A stretch of 64,000 bases of DNA from NCBI RefSeq assembly GCF_004343255.1, contig NZ_SMDD01000001.1, positions 818,577-882,576 on the forward strand. Reading direction: 5' to 3'. The notes beneath the pieces were generated by a model, which saw nothing but the letters and a program-made list of their open reading frames with translations, did no database searches and was not told the origin of the DNA. Positions within the stretch are counted from its first letter, which is position 1. Each line of letters starts with the position of its first letter. A program made the translations under genes and the position numbers. The DNA is from Laceyella sacchari. GTDB taxonomy: Bacteria; Bacillota; Bacilli; Thermoactinomycetales; Thermoactinomycetaceae. Positions 35,095 to 43,669 of this stretch are shown one piece after another.

Positions 35095-36456
35095 ATGATG
35101 ATCCGTGAACCCGAACGTTGGTCGGTAACGGATTTGGTTCAACATCTTTACCGCAAGCTGGAAGACGACGATAGCTTAAAAGGGGTGTGGGTGGAAGGGG
35201 AGATTTCCAATTTCTCGCAACACACCCATAGCCGCCACATGTATTTCACTTTGAAAGATGAAAATGCCACCCTGAATGCAGTGATGTTCGCAGGCAACAA
35301 TCGCCGCTTGCGATTTGTCCCCAAAAATGGGGACCGGGTGCTGGTCAAGGGTTATGTTTCCATCTATCAAAAAAGTGGAAGCTTGCAACTTTACGCCCAA
35401 GACATGCGTTTGAGCGGAGTGGGCGACTTGCATGTGGCGTTTCAGCGCTTGAAAGAGCAGTTGGCTGCTGAAGGGTTGTTTGATGCCCCGAAAAAAGCTA
35501 TTCCCGCGTTTCCCAGAACCGTTGGCGTGATCACTTCCGCACATGGAGCGGCGGTGCGCGACATTATCTCGACGATGCGCCGCCGCTATCCCCTCACGCG
35601 CATTTTGTTGCATCCTGTGTCGGTTCAGGGGGAAAAAGCGGCTTCGGAGATCGCAGCGGCGATTGACCGGATGAACCTGCACCTGGAAGCAGATGTGTTG
35701 ATCGTGGGGCGGGGCGGCGGTTCGCTTGAGGAGTTGTGGGCGTTTAATGAAGAGATCGTGGCCCGCGCCATTTATCGTTCTCAGGTACCCGTGATTTCCG
35801 CAGTGGGTCATGAGACAGACGTGACGATCAGTGATTTTGCGGCTGACGTGCGAGCGGCGACACCAACCGCCGCTGCTGAGCTGGTGGTTCCCCATGTGGA
35901 AGATCTGAAAGCGCGGGTCGCATTGCTATCTCAACGGTTGTTACGGGCGCAAATGGCTGTACTTGATCGGGCTCGTGAGCGGTTGGAGAAAAGCGTGGAT
36001 CGACCGATTTTTAAATATCCCCATGCCCGTTTGCACCAATACGTGCAACGGCGCGATGAGTTGGAGGCTAGATTGGAGCGTGCCATGGTGCAGCTTGTCA
36101 GGGAGAAACGCCAAAGCTTGGCAAATGAGCGTGTCCGGTTGGCCGCGCATCATCCCCAAGAACGGATCAGACAACTGCGTGAACGCGTCGCCGTCTTGGA
36201 GCGCAATCAGCGCCAGGCGATGTTGCAACAGTTAAACGGTATGCGCCAGAAGCATCTAGCATTGGTGGCTCAATTGGACGCCCTAAGTCCGCTCAAAGTG
36301 ATGCAACGCGGCTATTCGCTCGTGTACCGACACGCAAACGGTGAGTTGGTGAAATCAAGGCAACAAGTCCGGCCTGGAGATCTGATCCGGGTACGGGTGG
36401 CTGACGGCCAACTCAAATGTCAAGTTTGGAGATCGGAGGCAAATGGCGATGAGTGA
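35095..36456 (+). CDS. xseA: Exodeoxyribonuclease VII large subunit
   Basis: Catalytic subunit of the single-strand DNA exonuclease VII, active in mismatch repair and DNA damage response. 453 residues: an N-terminal OB-fold (about 1-105; GVWVEGEISNFSQHTHSRHMYFTLKDE), the catalytic domain (VGVITSAHGAAVRDI; GRGGGSLEELWAFNEE; PVISAVGHETDVTI), and a long coiled coil. Start ATG 35095 or 35098, after GTGAGGGAAG. It overlaps xseB by 14 bases. Confidence 0.96.
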   Translation: MMIREPERWSVTDLVQHLYRKLEDDDSLKGVWVEGEISNFSQHTHSRHMYFTLKDENATLNAVMFAGNNRRLRFVPKNGDRVLVKGYVSIYQKSGSLQLYAQDMRLSGVGDLHVAFQRLKEQLAAEGLFDAPKKAIPAFPRTVGVITSAHGAAVRDIISTMRRRYPLTRILLHPVSVQGEKAASEIAAAIDRMNLHLEADVLIVGRGGGSLEELWAFNEEIVARAIYRSQVPVISAVGHETDVTISDFAADVRAATPTAAAELVVPHVEDLKARVALLSQRLLRAQMAVLDRARERLEKSVDRPIFKYPHARLHQYVQRRDELEARLERAMVQLVREKRQSLANERVRLAAHHPQERIRQLRERVAVLERNQRQAMLQQLNGMRQKHLALVAQLDALSPLKVMQRGYSLVYRHANGELVKSRQQVRPGDLIRVRVADGQLKCQVWRSEANGDE

Positions 36457-36709
36457 TCCAATCGATCTGACGCAACTGGAGTCGCTCCCCTTTGAGAAGG
36501 CGTTGGAGCGGCTGGAAGAAGTGGTGCAGCTGTTGGAACGGGGAGACGCACCCCTGGAACAGGCCATCCAGTTGTTCGATGAGGGGATGAAGCTTTCCCA
36601 CCTCTGCGGGAAAAAGCTTGAGTGGGCCGAACAACAGGTGGAAATGTTGATGCAAGAAAACGGGGAATGGATAAAAAAACCGTTTGTGGCAGAGGAGGAC
36701 TTGGATTAG
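36443..36709 (+). CDS. xseB: Exodeoxyribonuclease VII small subunit
   Basis: 88-residue helical partner of XseA. The family signature FEKALERLEEVVQLLERGDAPLEQAIQLFDEGMKL occupies most of the protein (about residues 12-46). It starts inside the end of xseA, with GGAGGC before the ATG, and its stop touches the GTG start of ispA. Translation of xseA, xseB and ispA is thus tightly coupled. Confidence 0.95.
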   Translation: MAMSDPIDLTQLESLPFEKALERLEEVVQLLERGDAPLEQAIQLFDEGMKLSHLCGKKLEWAEQQVEMLMQENGEWIKKPFVAEEDLD

Positions 36710-37603
36710 GTGCAGATACAAAGCTACATGAGAGAAAAAGCCAAGCTCGTACATCAGGCCCTTGACGATTACACAGCCGGATTAGAAGGGATTCCTTCTG
36801 TTTTGAAGGATGCCATGCGGTATTCTCTTTTAGCCGGAGGTAAGCGTTTTCGGCCTGTTCTTGTCTTGGCGACAGTGGAAGCGCTTGGGGGAAACACTCA
36901 GCAAGCGTTGCCTTTCGCTTGTGCCATTGAAATGATTCACACTTATTCCCTGATACATGATGATTTGCCAGCAATGGATGATGATGATGTGCGCCGTGGT
37001 ATGCCGACAAATCATAAAGTCTATGGCGAAGCGCACGCGATATTGGCGGGTGACGCCTTGCTGACGGAAGCGTTCGGGATTATGGCCCGCGCGGCAGGAG
37101 AAACGGGAGTTGCACCGGAAGTGGCTTTGGCGCTGATCAATGAAGCCTCCGTGGCTGCAGGTGCCAAAGGCATGGTTGGCGGTCAGGTGGACGACTTGCT
37201 AGGCGAAGGGCGCACGGTGACGCTGGCTGAACTGGAAAGCATTCACCACCGGAAAACGGGAGACCTGATCGCGTTTTCTGTACGTGCAGGAGCAATGGTA
37301 GCTGGCGCAGATGAAGAGGCTTTGGCGGCTTTGACCCGATATGCGTATCGGTTGGGATTGGCGTTTCAAATTCAAGACGATATTTTGGATGTCATCGGAG
37401 ATGCTGTGCTGATCGGCAAGCCGGTTGGTAGTGACGAAGCCAATCAAAAATCTACGTATCCCGCTTTGCTCGGGCTGGAGGAGTCTAAAAAGCGACTCAA
37501 TGAAATAACCGAGCAAGCCAAAAACGCCATCATCGGGCATGATGGGATCAATCCGGAGCGGTTGCTTCAAATTGCCGACTATCTTTTGGCTCGCGACAGG
37601 TAA
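36710..37603 (+). CDS. ispA: Polyprenyl (farnesyl) diphosphate synthase
   Basis: Condenses isopentenyl diphosphate with dimethylallyl and geranyl diphosphate to farnesyl diphosphate. 297 residues. First aspartate-rich motif in HDDLPAMDDDDVRRG, second in FQIQDDILD; GGKRFRPVL and the HHRKTGDL lysine/threonine block are also typical. The GTG start at 36710 follows the xseB stop directly, with AGGAGG 11 bases upstream. Its 3' end is followed within 60 bases by the OLE RNA. Confidence 0.95.
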   Translation: MQIQSYMREKAKLVHQALDDYTAGLEGIPSVLKDAMRYSLLAGGKRFRPVLVLATVEALGGNTQQALPFACAIEMIHTYSLIHDDLPAMDDDDVRRGMPTNHKVYGEAHAILAGDALLTEAFGIMARAAGETGVAPEVALALINEASVAAGAKGMVGGQVDDLLGEGRTVTLAELESIHHRKTGDLIAFSVRAGAMVAGADEEALAALTRYAYRLGLAFQIQDDILDVIGDAVLIGKPVGSDEANQKSTYPALLGLEESKKRLNEITEQAKNAIIGHDGINPERLLQIADYLLARDR

Positions 37604-37633
37604 GTTCTGCAAGGTGCTAAGGCGATAAGCTTA

Positions 37634-37642
37634 TGCTATAAT
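37634..37642 (+). promoter_or_regulatory. Extended -10 promoter of OLE RNA
   Basis: TGCTATAAT, a perfect TATAAT at 37637-37642 with an upstream TG, lies 13 bases before the first base of the RNA's closing stem. No good -35 hexamer is seen, as is common with extended -10 promoters. The RNA can therefore be made independently of the ispA operon. Confidence 0.65.
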
Positions 37643-37655
37643 AAAATGTACTACT

Positions 37656-38235
37656 GAAGAGTGGCGCAGTATTCTAGTCAGCCCACCACCTCTGAAGGCG
37701 GGCCTAAAAATCCGCTAAAGGGCACATCGATGAAGTTCTTGGTGTTGGCTTGTGGCGCCCAGCTATGGGCTGATGCTGAGAGTTAAGGTTGAAGGGCGAT
37801 CCGCAATGGCATGCGGGCGTTGACCCTTCTTCCGCGGAGGCCCAATGTTCGTCGTGTACGCTCTCATGCGGGAACGACGGCTTGGGGTATGAACCTGCAT
37901 CTCGGGATCAACTGGGTGTAGCGTAGCCTGCCTTGAGTGACAGGGTGGGGATATCGTGCTCCGCTTCAAAGCGGAACGCGGTTGAAAGCTCTGTTGCAAA
38001 AGAGGCTAGGAGACTGGAACGGGCTGTTGAGGAAAACTCCTAGACTGTTTGCCAAAAAGGCATGGCCATCTAGGGATTAAAGTGCGGACTGAGTGGCAGT
38101 CCAGTCCGGCATTCGGTGACGGTGCCGAGAGGGGTTGTAAAGGGAAACCGCCAGATCGGCGACGATCGGGATACCCCTTTGGGAAAGCCTACTGGACCTA
38201 AGCCGCAGAGTTTACCTAGGTTGTCGCCACTCTTC
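37656..38235 (+). ncRNA. ole: OLE RNA (ornate, large, extremophilic)
   Basis: A 580-base non-coding, highly structured stretch. Its ends pair in an 11-base closing stem: GAAGAGTGGCG (37656-37666) with CGCCACTCTTC (38225-38235). It has no long reading frame, many internal complementary arms, purine-rich conserved-looking joints, and its own promoter. Size (published OLE RNAs are about 600 bases), position downstream of ispA and upstream of oapA and dxs, and the closing stem match OLE RNA, which occurs in extremophilic and anaerobic Firmicutes. OLE RNA binds the membrane protein OapA and is associated in Halalkalibacterium (B. halodurans) with cold, short-chain alcohol and magnesium stress responses. 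Identification is by context and architecture, not by covariance search. It is not RNase P RNA: the conserved rnpB blocks are absent. Confidence 0.88.
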
Positions 38236-38295
38236 TCACATATAGGGTTGAAAACCGGGGAAATTACATAGGGATGAAGAGTTAAGCTGCGAAAA

Positions 38296-38322
38296 CCGGT
38301 CCATCATGAGACCGGCATTTTT
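38296..38322 (+). terminator. Intrinsic terminator between OLE RNA and oapA
   Basis: CCGGTC (38296-38301) pairs with GACCGG (38310-38315) over an 8-base loop and is followed by CATTTTTC. It lies 60 bases after OLE and 35 before oapA, so oapA and dxs transcription must pass it or begin elsewhere. Confidence 0.65.
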
Positions 38323-38356
38323 CTGGAATGTTGGGGATGAAGGGGATTTTTACCTG

Positions 38357-38980
38357 ATGGTTTCATTACTCCGAAAATCTATGCGCTGGGCGATTACTGT
38401 CAGTCTGATATCCGCATTTATCGCCTGTATTTTGACCGTCTCTTCCCAAACCGTGCTTCGAGGGATGTCCTGGGGTGGGGGGATGATGGTCCTGCTGATG
38501 ATTGTGGCGATCGGGATCGGATTTGACATGTTGGGCATCGCCGCCGCGGCCGCTTCTGAGAAACCGCTTCACGCCATGGCGGCCCAAAAGATTCCCGGAG
38601 CCAAAGAAGCCATTGGCATCGTGAGGCGGGCAGACCAATTCTCCAACTTCTGCAATGACGTCGTTGGCGATATCAGTGGAGTGATCAGTGGTGCAGTCGC
38701 TGTTGCCGTGGTGGCTTCATTTGTGATATCTTTCCCAGAATTAAAGCTAAGTAGCGGGGCGGTCGATATCGTGTTGGTTTCGCTCATCTCCGCGCTTACT
38801 GTTGGGGGAAAGGCGCTCGGCAAGACCTTATCCATTCATTATTCCAATCAGATCATATTCAGGGTTGGTAAATTTTTTTATTGGATAAACCGACAGTTTC
38901 GACTGTCTTTGTTTCATGTGAAATCGAATAAGAAAAGAAAGCGAAAGCGAGGCGTTATCCGTGCTCCTCGAACAGATTAA
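38357..38980 (+). CDS. oapA: OLE-associated membrane protein OapA
   Basis: Membrane protein that binds OLE RNA and places it at the cell membrane. 207 residues from the ATG at 38357: three to four hydrophobic segments (about 13-35, 41-62, 115-140, 147-165) with a polar stretch between ([19 protein letters not shown] to [19 protein letters not shown]), and a very basic tail [11 protein letters not shown] that could touch RNA. The helical part resembles the CNNM/DUF21 transmembrane domain of magnesium transport proteins. The frame can open at 38306, but that ATG lies inside the terminator hairpin and lacks a binding site; GAAGGGGA precedes 38357. It overlaps dxs by 20 bases, so the two are co-translated. 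Confidence 0.85.
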   Translation: MVSLLRKSMRWAITVSLISAFIACILTVSSQTVLRGMSWGGGMMVLLMIVAIGIGFDMLGIAAAAASEKPLHAMAAQKIPGAKEAIGIVRRADQFSNFCNDVVGDISGVISGAVAVAVVASFVISFPELKLSSGAVDIVLVSLISALTVGGKALGKTLSIHYSNQIIFRVGKFFYWINRQFRLSLFHVKSNKKRKRKRGVIRAPRTD

Positions 38981-40847
38981 TTCTCCGGATCAACTTAAAC
39001 GGTTGTCTGTGGAAGAATTGCCGAAATTAGCAGAGGAAATCCGTCAATTTCTTATAGAGAGTTTATCCAAAACAGGAGGCCATTTGGCGTCCAATCTGGG
39101 CGTGGTTGAGTTGACCATCGCCCTGCATTATTTGTTTGACAGTCCACGGGACAAAATGTTGTGGGACGTGGGGCATCAAGCATATGTGCATAAAATTTTG
39201 ACAAATCGCCGGGAGATGTTTCCCACCTTGCGGCAATACAAAGGATTGTGTGGATTCCCGAAAATGCGGGAAAGTGAACACGATGTGTGGGAAACAGGGC
39301 ACAGTAGTACATCCCTGTCTGGTGCGATGGGGATGGCTACAGCCCGTGACCTCAAAGGCGAGGACAATAAAGTGATCGCCATCATCGGTGATGGGGCTCT
39401 GACAGGTGGAATGGCGCTGGAGGCGTTGAACCACATCGGCGAAACCAAGAAAGATCTGATGGTCATCTTGAACGACAACGAGATGTCGATCAGTCCTAAC
39501 GTGGGCGCGTTGCACAACCATTTGGCGCGCTTGCGGACCAACAAAAGTTACAACAAAATCAAAGAAGAAGTAGAACAGCTGCTTATGAAGATCCCCACGG
39601 TAGGCGCACCTTTTGCCAAAACGGTGGAGCGGATCAAAGATAGCTTGAAATATCTAGTCGTCTCCGGTGTCCTGTTTGAAACTCTCGGATTTACTTATAT
39701 CGGTCCTGTGAATGGCCACAAGCTGGACGAATTGATGGAGAGCTTGCGATTGGCCGGCAAAACAAAAGGGCCGGTGTTGGTTCACGTCGTGACCAAAAAA
39801 GGATATGGCTACAAACCCGCTGAAAATGATTCTGTTGTGTATCACGGCGTCGGCACATACAAAATCGAATCGGGCGCGTTCCAGAAAAAAGCGGGCGGGG
39901 CGCCTGCGTACCCAGCGGTGTTTGGAGACACTTTGGTTCGTTTGGCAGCGAACGATGAGCGAATTGTGGCTGTGACGCCCGCGATGTTGACGGGCTCCAA
40001 ATTGGAGAAGTTTCAAGCGGCTTATCCTGATCGGTGTTTCGATGTGGGAATTGCTGAACAACATGCGGTCACTTTTGCCGCCGGTTTGGCAACACAAGGG
40101 ATCAAGCCGGTGTTGGCCATTTATTCTACTTTCTTGCAGCGTGGCTACGACCAAGTGGTGCATGACGTGTGCCGCCAGAACTTACCTGTGGTCTTTGCCA
40201 TTGACCGGGCCGGCTTTGTCGGCGAGGATGGTGAGACGCACCAAGGGATCTACGACATCAGCTTCTTGCGAAACCAACCGAACTTGGTCATCATGATGCC
40301 GAAAGACGAAAATGAATTGCAGCACATGTTGTATACGGCGTTAAACCATGATGGCCCCATTGCTGTCCGCTATTCCAAAGAAGCTGGGGTAGGCGTGCCT
40401 ATGGATGAGGAATTCCGCACCATTCCGATCGGCAAGTCAGAATGTGTGCGGGAAGGGAATGATGTGGCGATTCTGGCGTTCGGCAACATGGTGCCCATCG
40501 CTTTGGCCGCAAGTGAGCGCTTGGCGGCTGACGGCATTGAAGCTCGCGTGATCAACGCTCGGTTTGCAAAACCGCTCGACACGGAGTGCCTGGATGAGTT
40601 GGCGCGGGAGCAGATTCCGGTGTTTACGGTGGAAGAGGCTTGCATCGCGGGTGGATTTGGTAGCGCCGTATTGGAATACTACGCCGCTCAGGAACAAGTT
40701 GGGATGGTTGTAAAAGTGTTGGGTGTGCCAGATTATTATGTAGAACACGGCAGCATTGCCGAGCAACGCGCCGAGGTGGGGCTTACACCTGACGCAATCG
40801 CCGAAGAAGTGCGGCGACACGTTGCGCAAAAAATCCAGAAAGCATGA
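38961..40847 (+). CDS. dxs: 1-deoxy-D-xylulose-5-phosphate synthase
   Basis: First enzyme of the methylerythritol phosphate pathway: condenses pyruvate and glyceraldehyde 3-phosphate with thiamine diphosphate. 628 residues. N-terminal TPP domain with HVGHQ-type [13 protein letters not shown] and [16 protein letters not shown] to [10 protein letters not shown]; middle domain with [19 protein letters not shown]-terminal transketolase domain. The start is GTG 38961 inside oapA, with GAGG upstream. Together with ispA it brackets the OLE locus with isoprenoid genes. Confidence 0.97.
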   Translation: MLLEQINSPDQLKRLSVEELPKLAEEIRQFLIESLSKTGGHLASNLGVVELTIALHYLFDSPRDKMLWDVGHQAYVHKILTNRREMFPTLRQYKGLCGFPKMRESEHDVWETGHSSTSLSGAMGMATARDLKGEDNKVIAIIGDGALTGGMALEALNHIGETKKDLMVILNDNEMSISPNVGALHNHLARLRTNKSYNKIKEEVEQLLMKIPTVGAPFAKTVERIKDSLKYLVVSGVLFETLGFTYIGPVNGHKLDELMESLRLAGKTKGPVLVHVVTKKGYGYKPAENDSVVYHGVGTYKIESGAFQKKAGGAPAYPAVFGDTLVRLAANDERIVAVTPAMLTGSKLEKFQAAYPDRCFDVGIAEQHAVTFAAGLATQGIKPVLAIYSTFLQRGYDQVVHDVCRQNLPVVFAIDRAGFVGEDGETHQGIYDISFLRNQPNLVIMMPKDENELQHMLYTALNHDGPIAVRYSKEAGVGVPMDEEFRTIPIGKSECVREGNDVAILAFGNMVPIALAASERLAADGIEARVINARFAKPLDTECLDELAREQIPVFTVEEACIAGGFGSAVLEYYAAQEQVGMVVKVLGVPDYYVEHGSIAEQRAEVGLTPDAIAEEVRRHVAQKIQKA

Positions 40848-40856
40848 GGGTTGCAA

Positions 40857-41663
40857 GTGGAAAAAGAACGTCTTGACATATTGCTTGTGAATAAAGGCCA
40901 TTTTGCAAGTCGTGAACAAGCGAAACGCTCCATTATGGCCGGCCTTGTATTGGTGAATAATGAACGGGTGGACAAAGCGGGGATGAAAATCCCCGTTGAT
41001 GCCGTGATTGAGGTGAAAGGCGAGCTTCATCCTTATGTTTCTCGCGGTGGGTTGAAGCTGGAAGAAGCCCTGCGGGTTTTTCCGATTCAAATGGAGCAAC
41101 GCGTAGTGCTAGACATCGGGGCATCCACGGGTGGTTTCACTGATTGTGCGTTGCAAAATGGGGCGAAACAAGTGTACGCCATCGATGTCGGATATGGACA
41201 ATTGGCTTGGAAATTGCGCCAAGACGAACGTGTGATCGTGATGGAGCGCACCAATTTCCGATACCTTGAACCAGAAGACCTCAAAGGAGCGACTCCTGAC
41301 TTTGCGGTGATCGATGTGTCTTTCATTTCCCTTAAACACATCTTGCCGACACTGAAAAAGCTGTTGCAACCACAAGGGGAAGTGATTGCGCTGATCAAGC
41401 CGCAATTTGAAGCCGGCAAAGAACAAGTGGGCAAAAAGGGAATCGTCAAGGACCCAGCCGTTCACCGACAGGTATTAAGCCGTTTTGTGCAGATGGCCAC
41501 TGAGCTTGGCTTTGATGTGCGGGGGTTGGCCCCTTCTCCGATCAAAGGAGGCGAAGGGAACATCGAGTTTCTCGGTTACTTGGTTTTGGAAGAGGCCATG
41601 ACGCCAGGCGACTTGTCCGAAGATATCGCGCAAGTTGTAATGGCGGCCCATAACAGATTCTAA
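40857..41663 (+). CDS. tlyA: TlyA family rRNA (cytidine-2'-O)-methyltransferase
   Basis: 268 residues: N-terminal S4 RNA-binding domain (RLDILLVNKGHFASREQAKRSI) and an FtsJ/RrmJ-type methyltransferase with the SAM motif LDIGASTGGFTDC and catalytic lysine region IKPQFEAG. In other bacteria TlyA methylates cytidines of 16S and/or 23S rRNA; B. subtilis YqxC is the orthologue by position. GTG 40857 is the better start, spaced six bases from GAGGG; TTG 40851 also opens the frame. It follows dxs by nine bases. Confidence 0.92.
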   Translation: MEKERLDILLVNKGHFASREQAKRSIMAGLVLVNNERVDKAGMKIPVDAVIEVKGELHPYVSRGGLKLEEALRVFPIQMEQRVVLDIGASTGGFTDCALQNGAKQVYAIDVGYGQLAWKLRQDERVIVMERTNFRYLEPEDLKGATPDFAVIDVSFISLKHILPTLKKLLQPQGEVIALIKPQFEAGKEQVGKKGIVKDPAVHRQVLSRFVQMATELGFDVRGLAPSPIKGGEGNIEFLGYLVLEEAMTPGDLSEDIAQVVMAAHNRF

Positions 41664-41770
41664 AGGAAGCACGAGGCGCCCATAAGCTGGGTGGCAGATC
41701 CCGCTAATCTCTCATTGGTGGCAGGGTTCTCCGCCCTTGATGCGAATAATTAGGAAAAGGGGGGAGGGGA

Positions 41771-42298
41771 ATGGCCCAACAACCTGGAGATACCCTCGTT
41801 CTTTTTCTGATATTGGGCGCCATCTTGTATTTAATCGCCACCCAATTCATACCGCGCTTCAGGGGCAATCCTCCCTCGGAGCCAAAGGAGGAATTCCGGG
41901 GAGAAGTGCCTGATCTGTTGAGGGAAAACGGGTATGAAGTCATAGGCGGCAAAGAGAGAATCCCTCTTTCGATCGAGATGGATGACAAGGAATATGAGAG
42001 TCGCCTGTACATTGATTATATCGCCAGACAAGACGAGGAATGTTATATTGTAATCGTGGCGAGGCAACGAAAGCCTCTGCGGTTGTCAGGTGCTGGATTG
42101 CGCGACTTTTTCCTCGCGTATTATCTGTTGTGTCAACCTGATGGCTTGTTATACGTCGATCGTGAAAAAAGAACGGTCAAGCGCATTTTTTTTGATGTGC
42201 CAGAGTTGCCGTTTCACGCCAAACGGTCGCGAGCTGGGTTAGCGGTGTACGGCGGTATAGGTTTGGGTGCGCTTTTGTTGTGGTTGATACTATTCTGA
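41771..42298 (+). CDS. Small two-helix membrane protein, function unknown
   Basis: 175 residues. One membrane helix near the N-terminus (about 8-26, LVLFLILGAILYLIATQF), a soluble domain of about 125 residues, and a C-terminal helix (about 156-175, LAVYGGIGLGALLLWLILF). The soluble part alternates strands and helices (LLRENGYEVIGGKERIPLSIE, SRLYIDYIARQDEECYIVIVA, GAGLRDFFLAYYLLC), a layout that recalls PD-(D/E)XK nuclease-like folds, but no convincing catalytic set is present. The ATG follows AGGGGGGAGGGG. It sits between tlyA and nadK, where B. subtilis has no counterpart I know, and may be transcribed with nadK. Confidence 0.7.
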   Translation: MAQQPGDTLVLFLILGAILYLIATQFIPRFRGNPPSEPKEEFRGEVPDLLRENGYEVIGGKERIPLSIEMDDKEYESRLYIDYIARQDEECYIVIVARQRKPLRLSGAGLRDFFLAYYLLCQPDGLLYVDREKRTVKRIFFDVPELPFHAKRSRAGLAVYGGIGLGALLLWLILF

Positions 42299-42325
42299 CG
42301 GATTTGAGAGATAGAGGTGGAACTG

Positions 42326-43204
42326 TTGAAAACCATCGGCATCACAGCGAACCAAAGCAAATCGAAGAGTGTGCAAGTAGCGGAGCGATTGGTTCACCTC
42401 TTGGAGGAACGCGGGGCTGAAGTCCTTGTGGACAACGCTTTGGCCATGCGATTAGAACGGCCGGATCTTGGGTTGGAATTGGAGCGATTTACCGAACGCG
42501 TGCAATTGGTTTTCGTGTTGGGAGGGGACGGGACGCTCCTCGGCGTGGCCCGGCGTTTTGCCGCGGCGGGATTGCCGATCTTGGGGTTCAACTTGGGACA
42601 GCTAGGTTTTCTGTCGGAAGCGGAGCCGGATGATCTGTCTATGACCGTCGACCGTGTGTTGAATGAGGATTATACCATTGAACAGCGGCTGATGCTTGAA
42701 GCTGAGGTGTTGCGTGGCAACGAGGTAGTCGAAACGGGGATTGCTCTGAATGACATCGGCATTTCCAAAGGTTCGTTCGGACGGATGATCCAATGTACGG
42801 CTTATATGGATGGGATGTTTCTGGGGACATATTCCGGTGATGGCTTGATCGTCTCCACGCCAACCGGGTCAACGGCGTATTCGCTTTCTTGCGGAGGGCC
42901 GATTGTTTATCCGGGCATACAGGTGCTTTTGCTGACACCGATTTGCCCTCACACCCTAACATCGAGGCCCATGGTTCTTCCTGCAGAAGCGGTGTTGGAA
43001 ATCCATGTTTCCGCCGTCCATCGCGAAATGGCGATTACCATCGACGGGCAGATCGGATATTGTTTGAGGGAAGGGGACGTAGTGCGGGTGAAACGCTCCC
43101 GCACTCCCGCACACCTTATCAAATGGCAAGACCGTTCTTTTTTTGAAGTGGTTAGGAAAAAACTTCAAGGAGAAAGTGTGGACAGTAGGGTAGGAGGAAA
43201 GTGA
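42326..43204 (+). CDS. nadK: NAD kinase
   Basis: Phosphorylates NAD to NADP with ATP or polyphosphate. 292 residues from the TTG at 42326 (after AGAGGTGG; a GTG at 42317 also opens the frame). The defining GGDGT motif is in [11 protein letters not shown], with [15 protein letters not shown], the substrate loop [20 protein letters not shown], and ITIDGQ near the C-terminus. Its stop overlaps the ATG of argR in TGATG, indicating coupled translation. Confidence 0.95.
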   Translation: MKTIGITANQSKSKSVQVAERLVHLLEERGAEVLVDNALAMRLERPDLGLELERFTERVQLVFVLGGDGTLLGVARRFAAAGLPILGFNLGQLGFLSEAEPDDLSMTVDRVLNEDYTIEQRLMLEAEVLRGNEVVETGIALNDIGISKGSFGRMIQCTAYMDGMFLGTYSGDGLIVSTPTGSTAYSLSCGGPIVYPGIQVLLLTPICPHTLTSRPMVLPAEAVLEIHVSAVHREMAITIDGQIGYCLREGDVVRVKRSRTPAHLIKWQDRSFFEVVRKKLQGESVDSRVGGK

Positions 43205-43653
43205 TGAAGGCTCAGCGTCATATTAAGATTCGTGAAATCATCAGCATGAAGGAGATAGAAACCCAAGACGAATTGGTGGAAGAGCTGAAGAAGGCGGGTT
43301 ATAACGTAACGCAAGCCACTGTTTCCCGGGATATCAAGGAATTGCAGTTGGTGAAAGTGCCCACCTCCAAGGGAATCTATAAATATTCAGTGCCGTCTGA
43401 AGACAAGCGGATCAATCCGCTCAAAAAACTGAAGCGCACCTTGCAGGAATCGTTTGTCTCCATTGATGCGAGTGAAAATCTGATCGTATTGAAGACATTG
43501 CCGGGCAACGCTCATGCGATCGCTGCTTTGATGGATCATCTGGATTGGGATGAGTTATTGGGGACACTGGCGGGAGATGACACCATATTGATTATTTGCC
43601 GTTCGAAAGAAAAAGCACCAGAGCTAGTGCAACGCTTCTTGGATCTGGTATAA
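43204..43653 (+). CDS. argR: Arginine repressor ArgR/AhrC
   Basis: Hexameric arginine-responsive regulator: represses arginine synthesis and, in B. subtilis (AhrC), activates catabolism. 149 residues. The N-terminal winged helix has [16 protein letters not shown]; the C-terminal oligomerisation/arginine domain has [20 protein letters not shown] and [13 protein letters not shown]. The ATG overlaps the nadK stop and follows AGGAGGAAAG. Confidence 0.95.
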   Translation: MKAQRHIKIREIISMKEIETQDELVEELKKAGYNVTQATVSRDIKELQLVKVPTSKGIYKYSVPSEDKRINPLKKLKRTLQESFVSIDASENLIVLKTLPGNAHAIAALMDHLDWDELLGTLAGDDTILIICRSKEKAPELVQRFLDLV

Positions 43654-43669
43654 GGGGCGATAGGAAGAG

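Noticed and set aside
37656-38235. RNase P RNA
   Set aside because: Large structured RNA near housekeeping genes, but the conserved P4-type blocks of bacterial rnpB are absent and it is far too long; OLE fits better in size and context.
38306-38356. Longer N-terminus of OapA
   Set aside because: The ATG lies inside a terminator hairpin with no ribosome binding site; the added 17 residues do not look like part of a membrane protein start.
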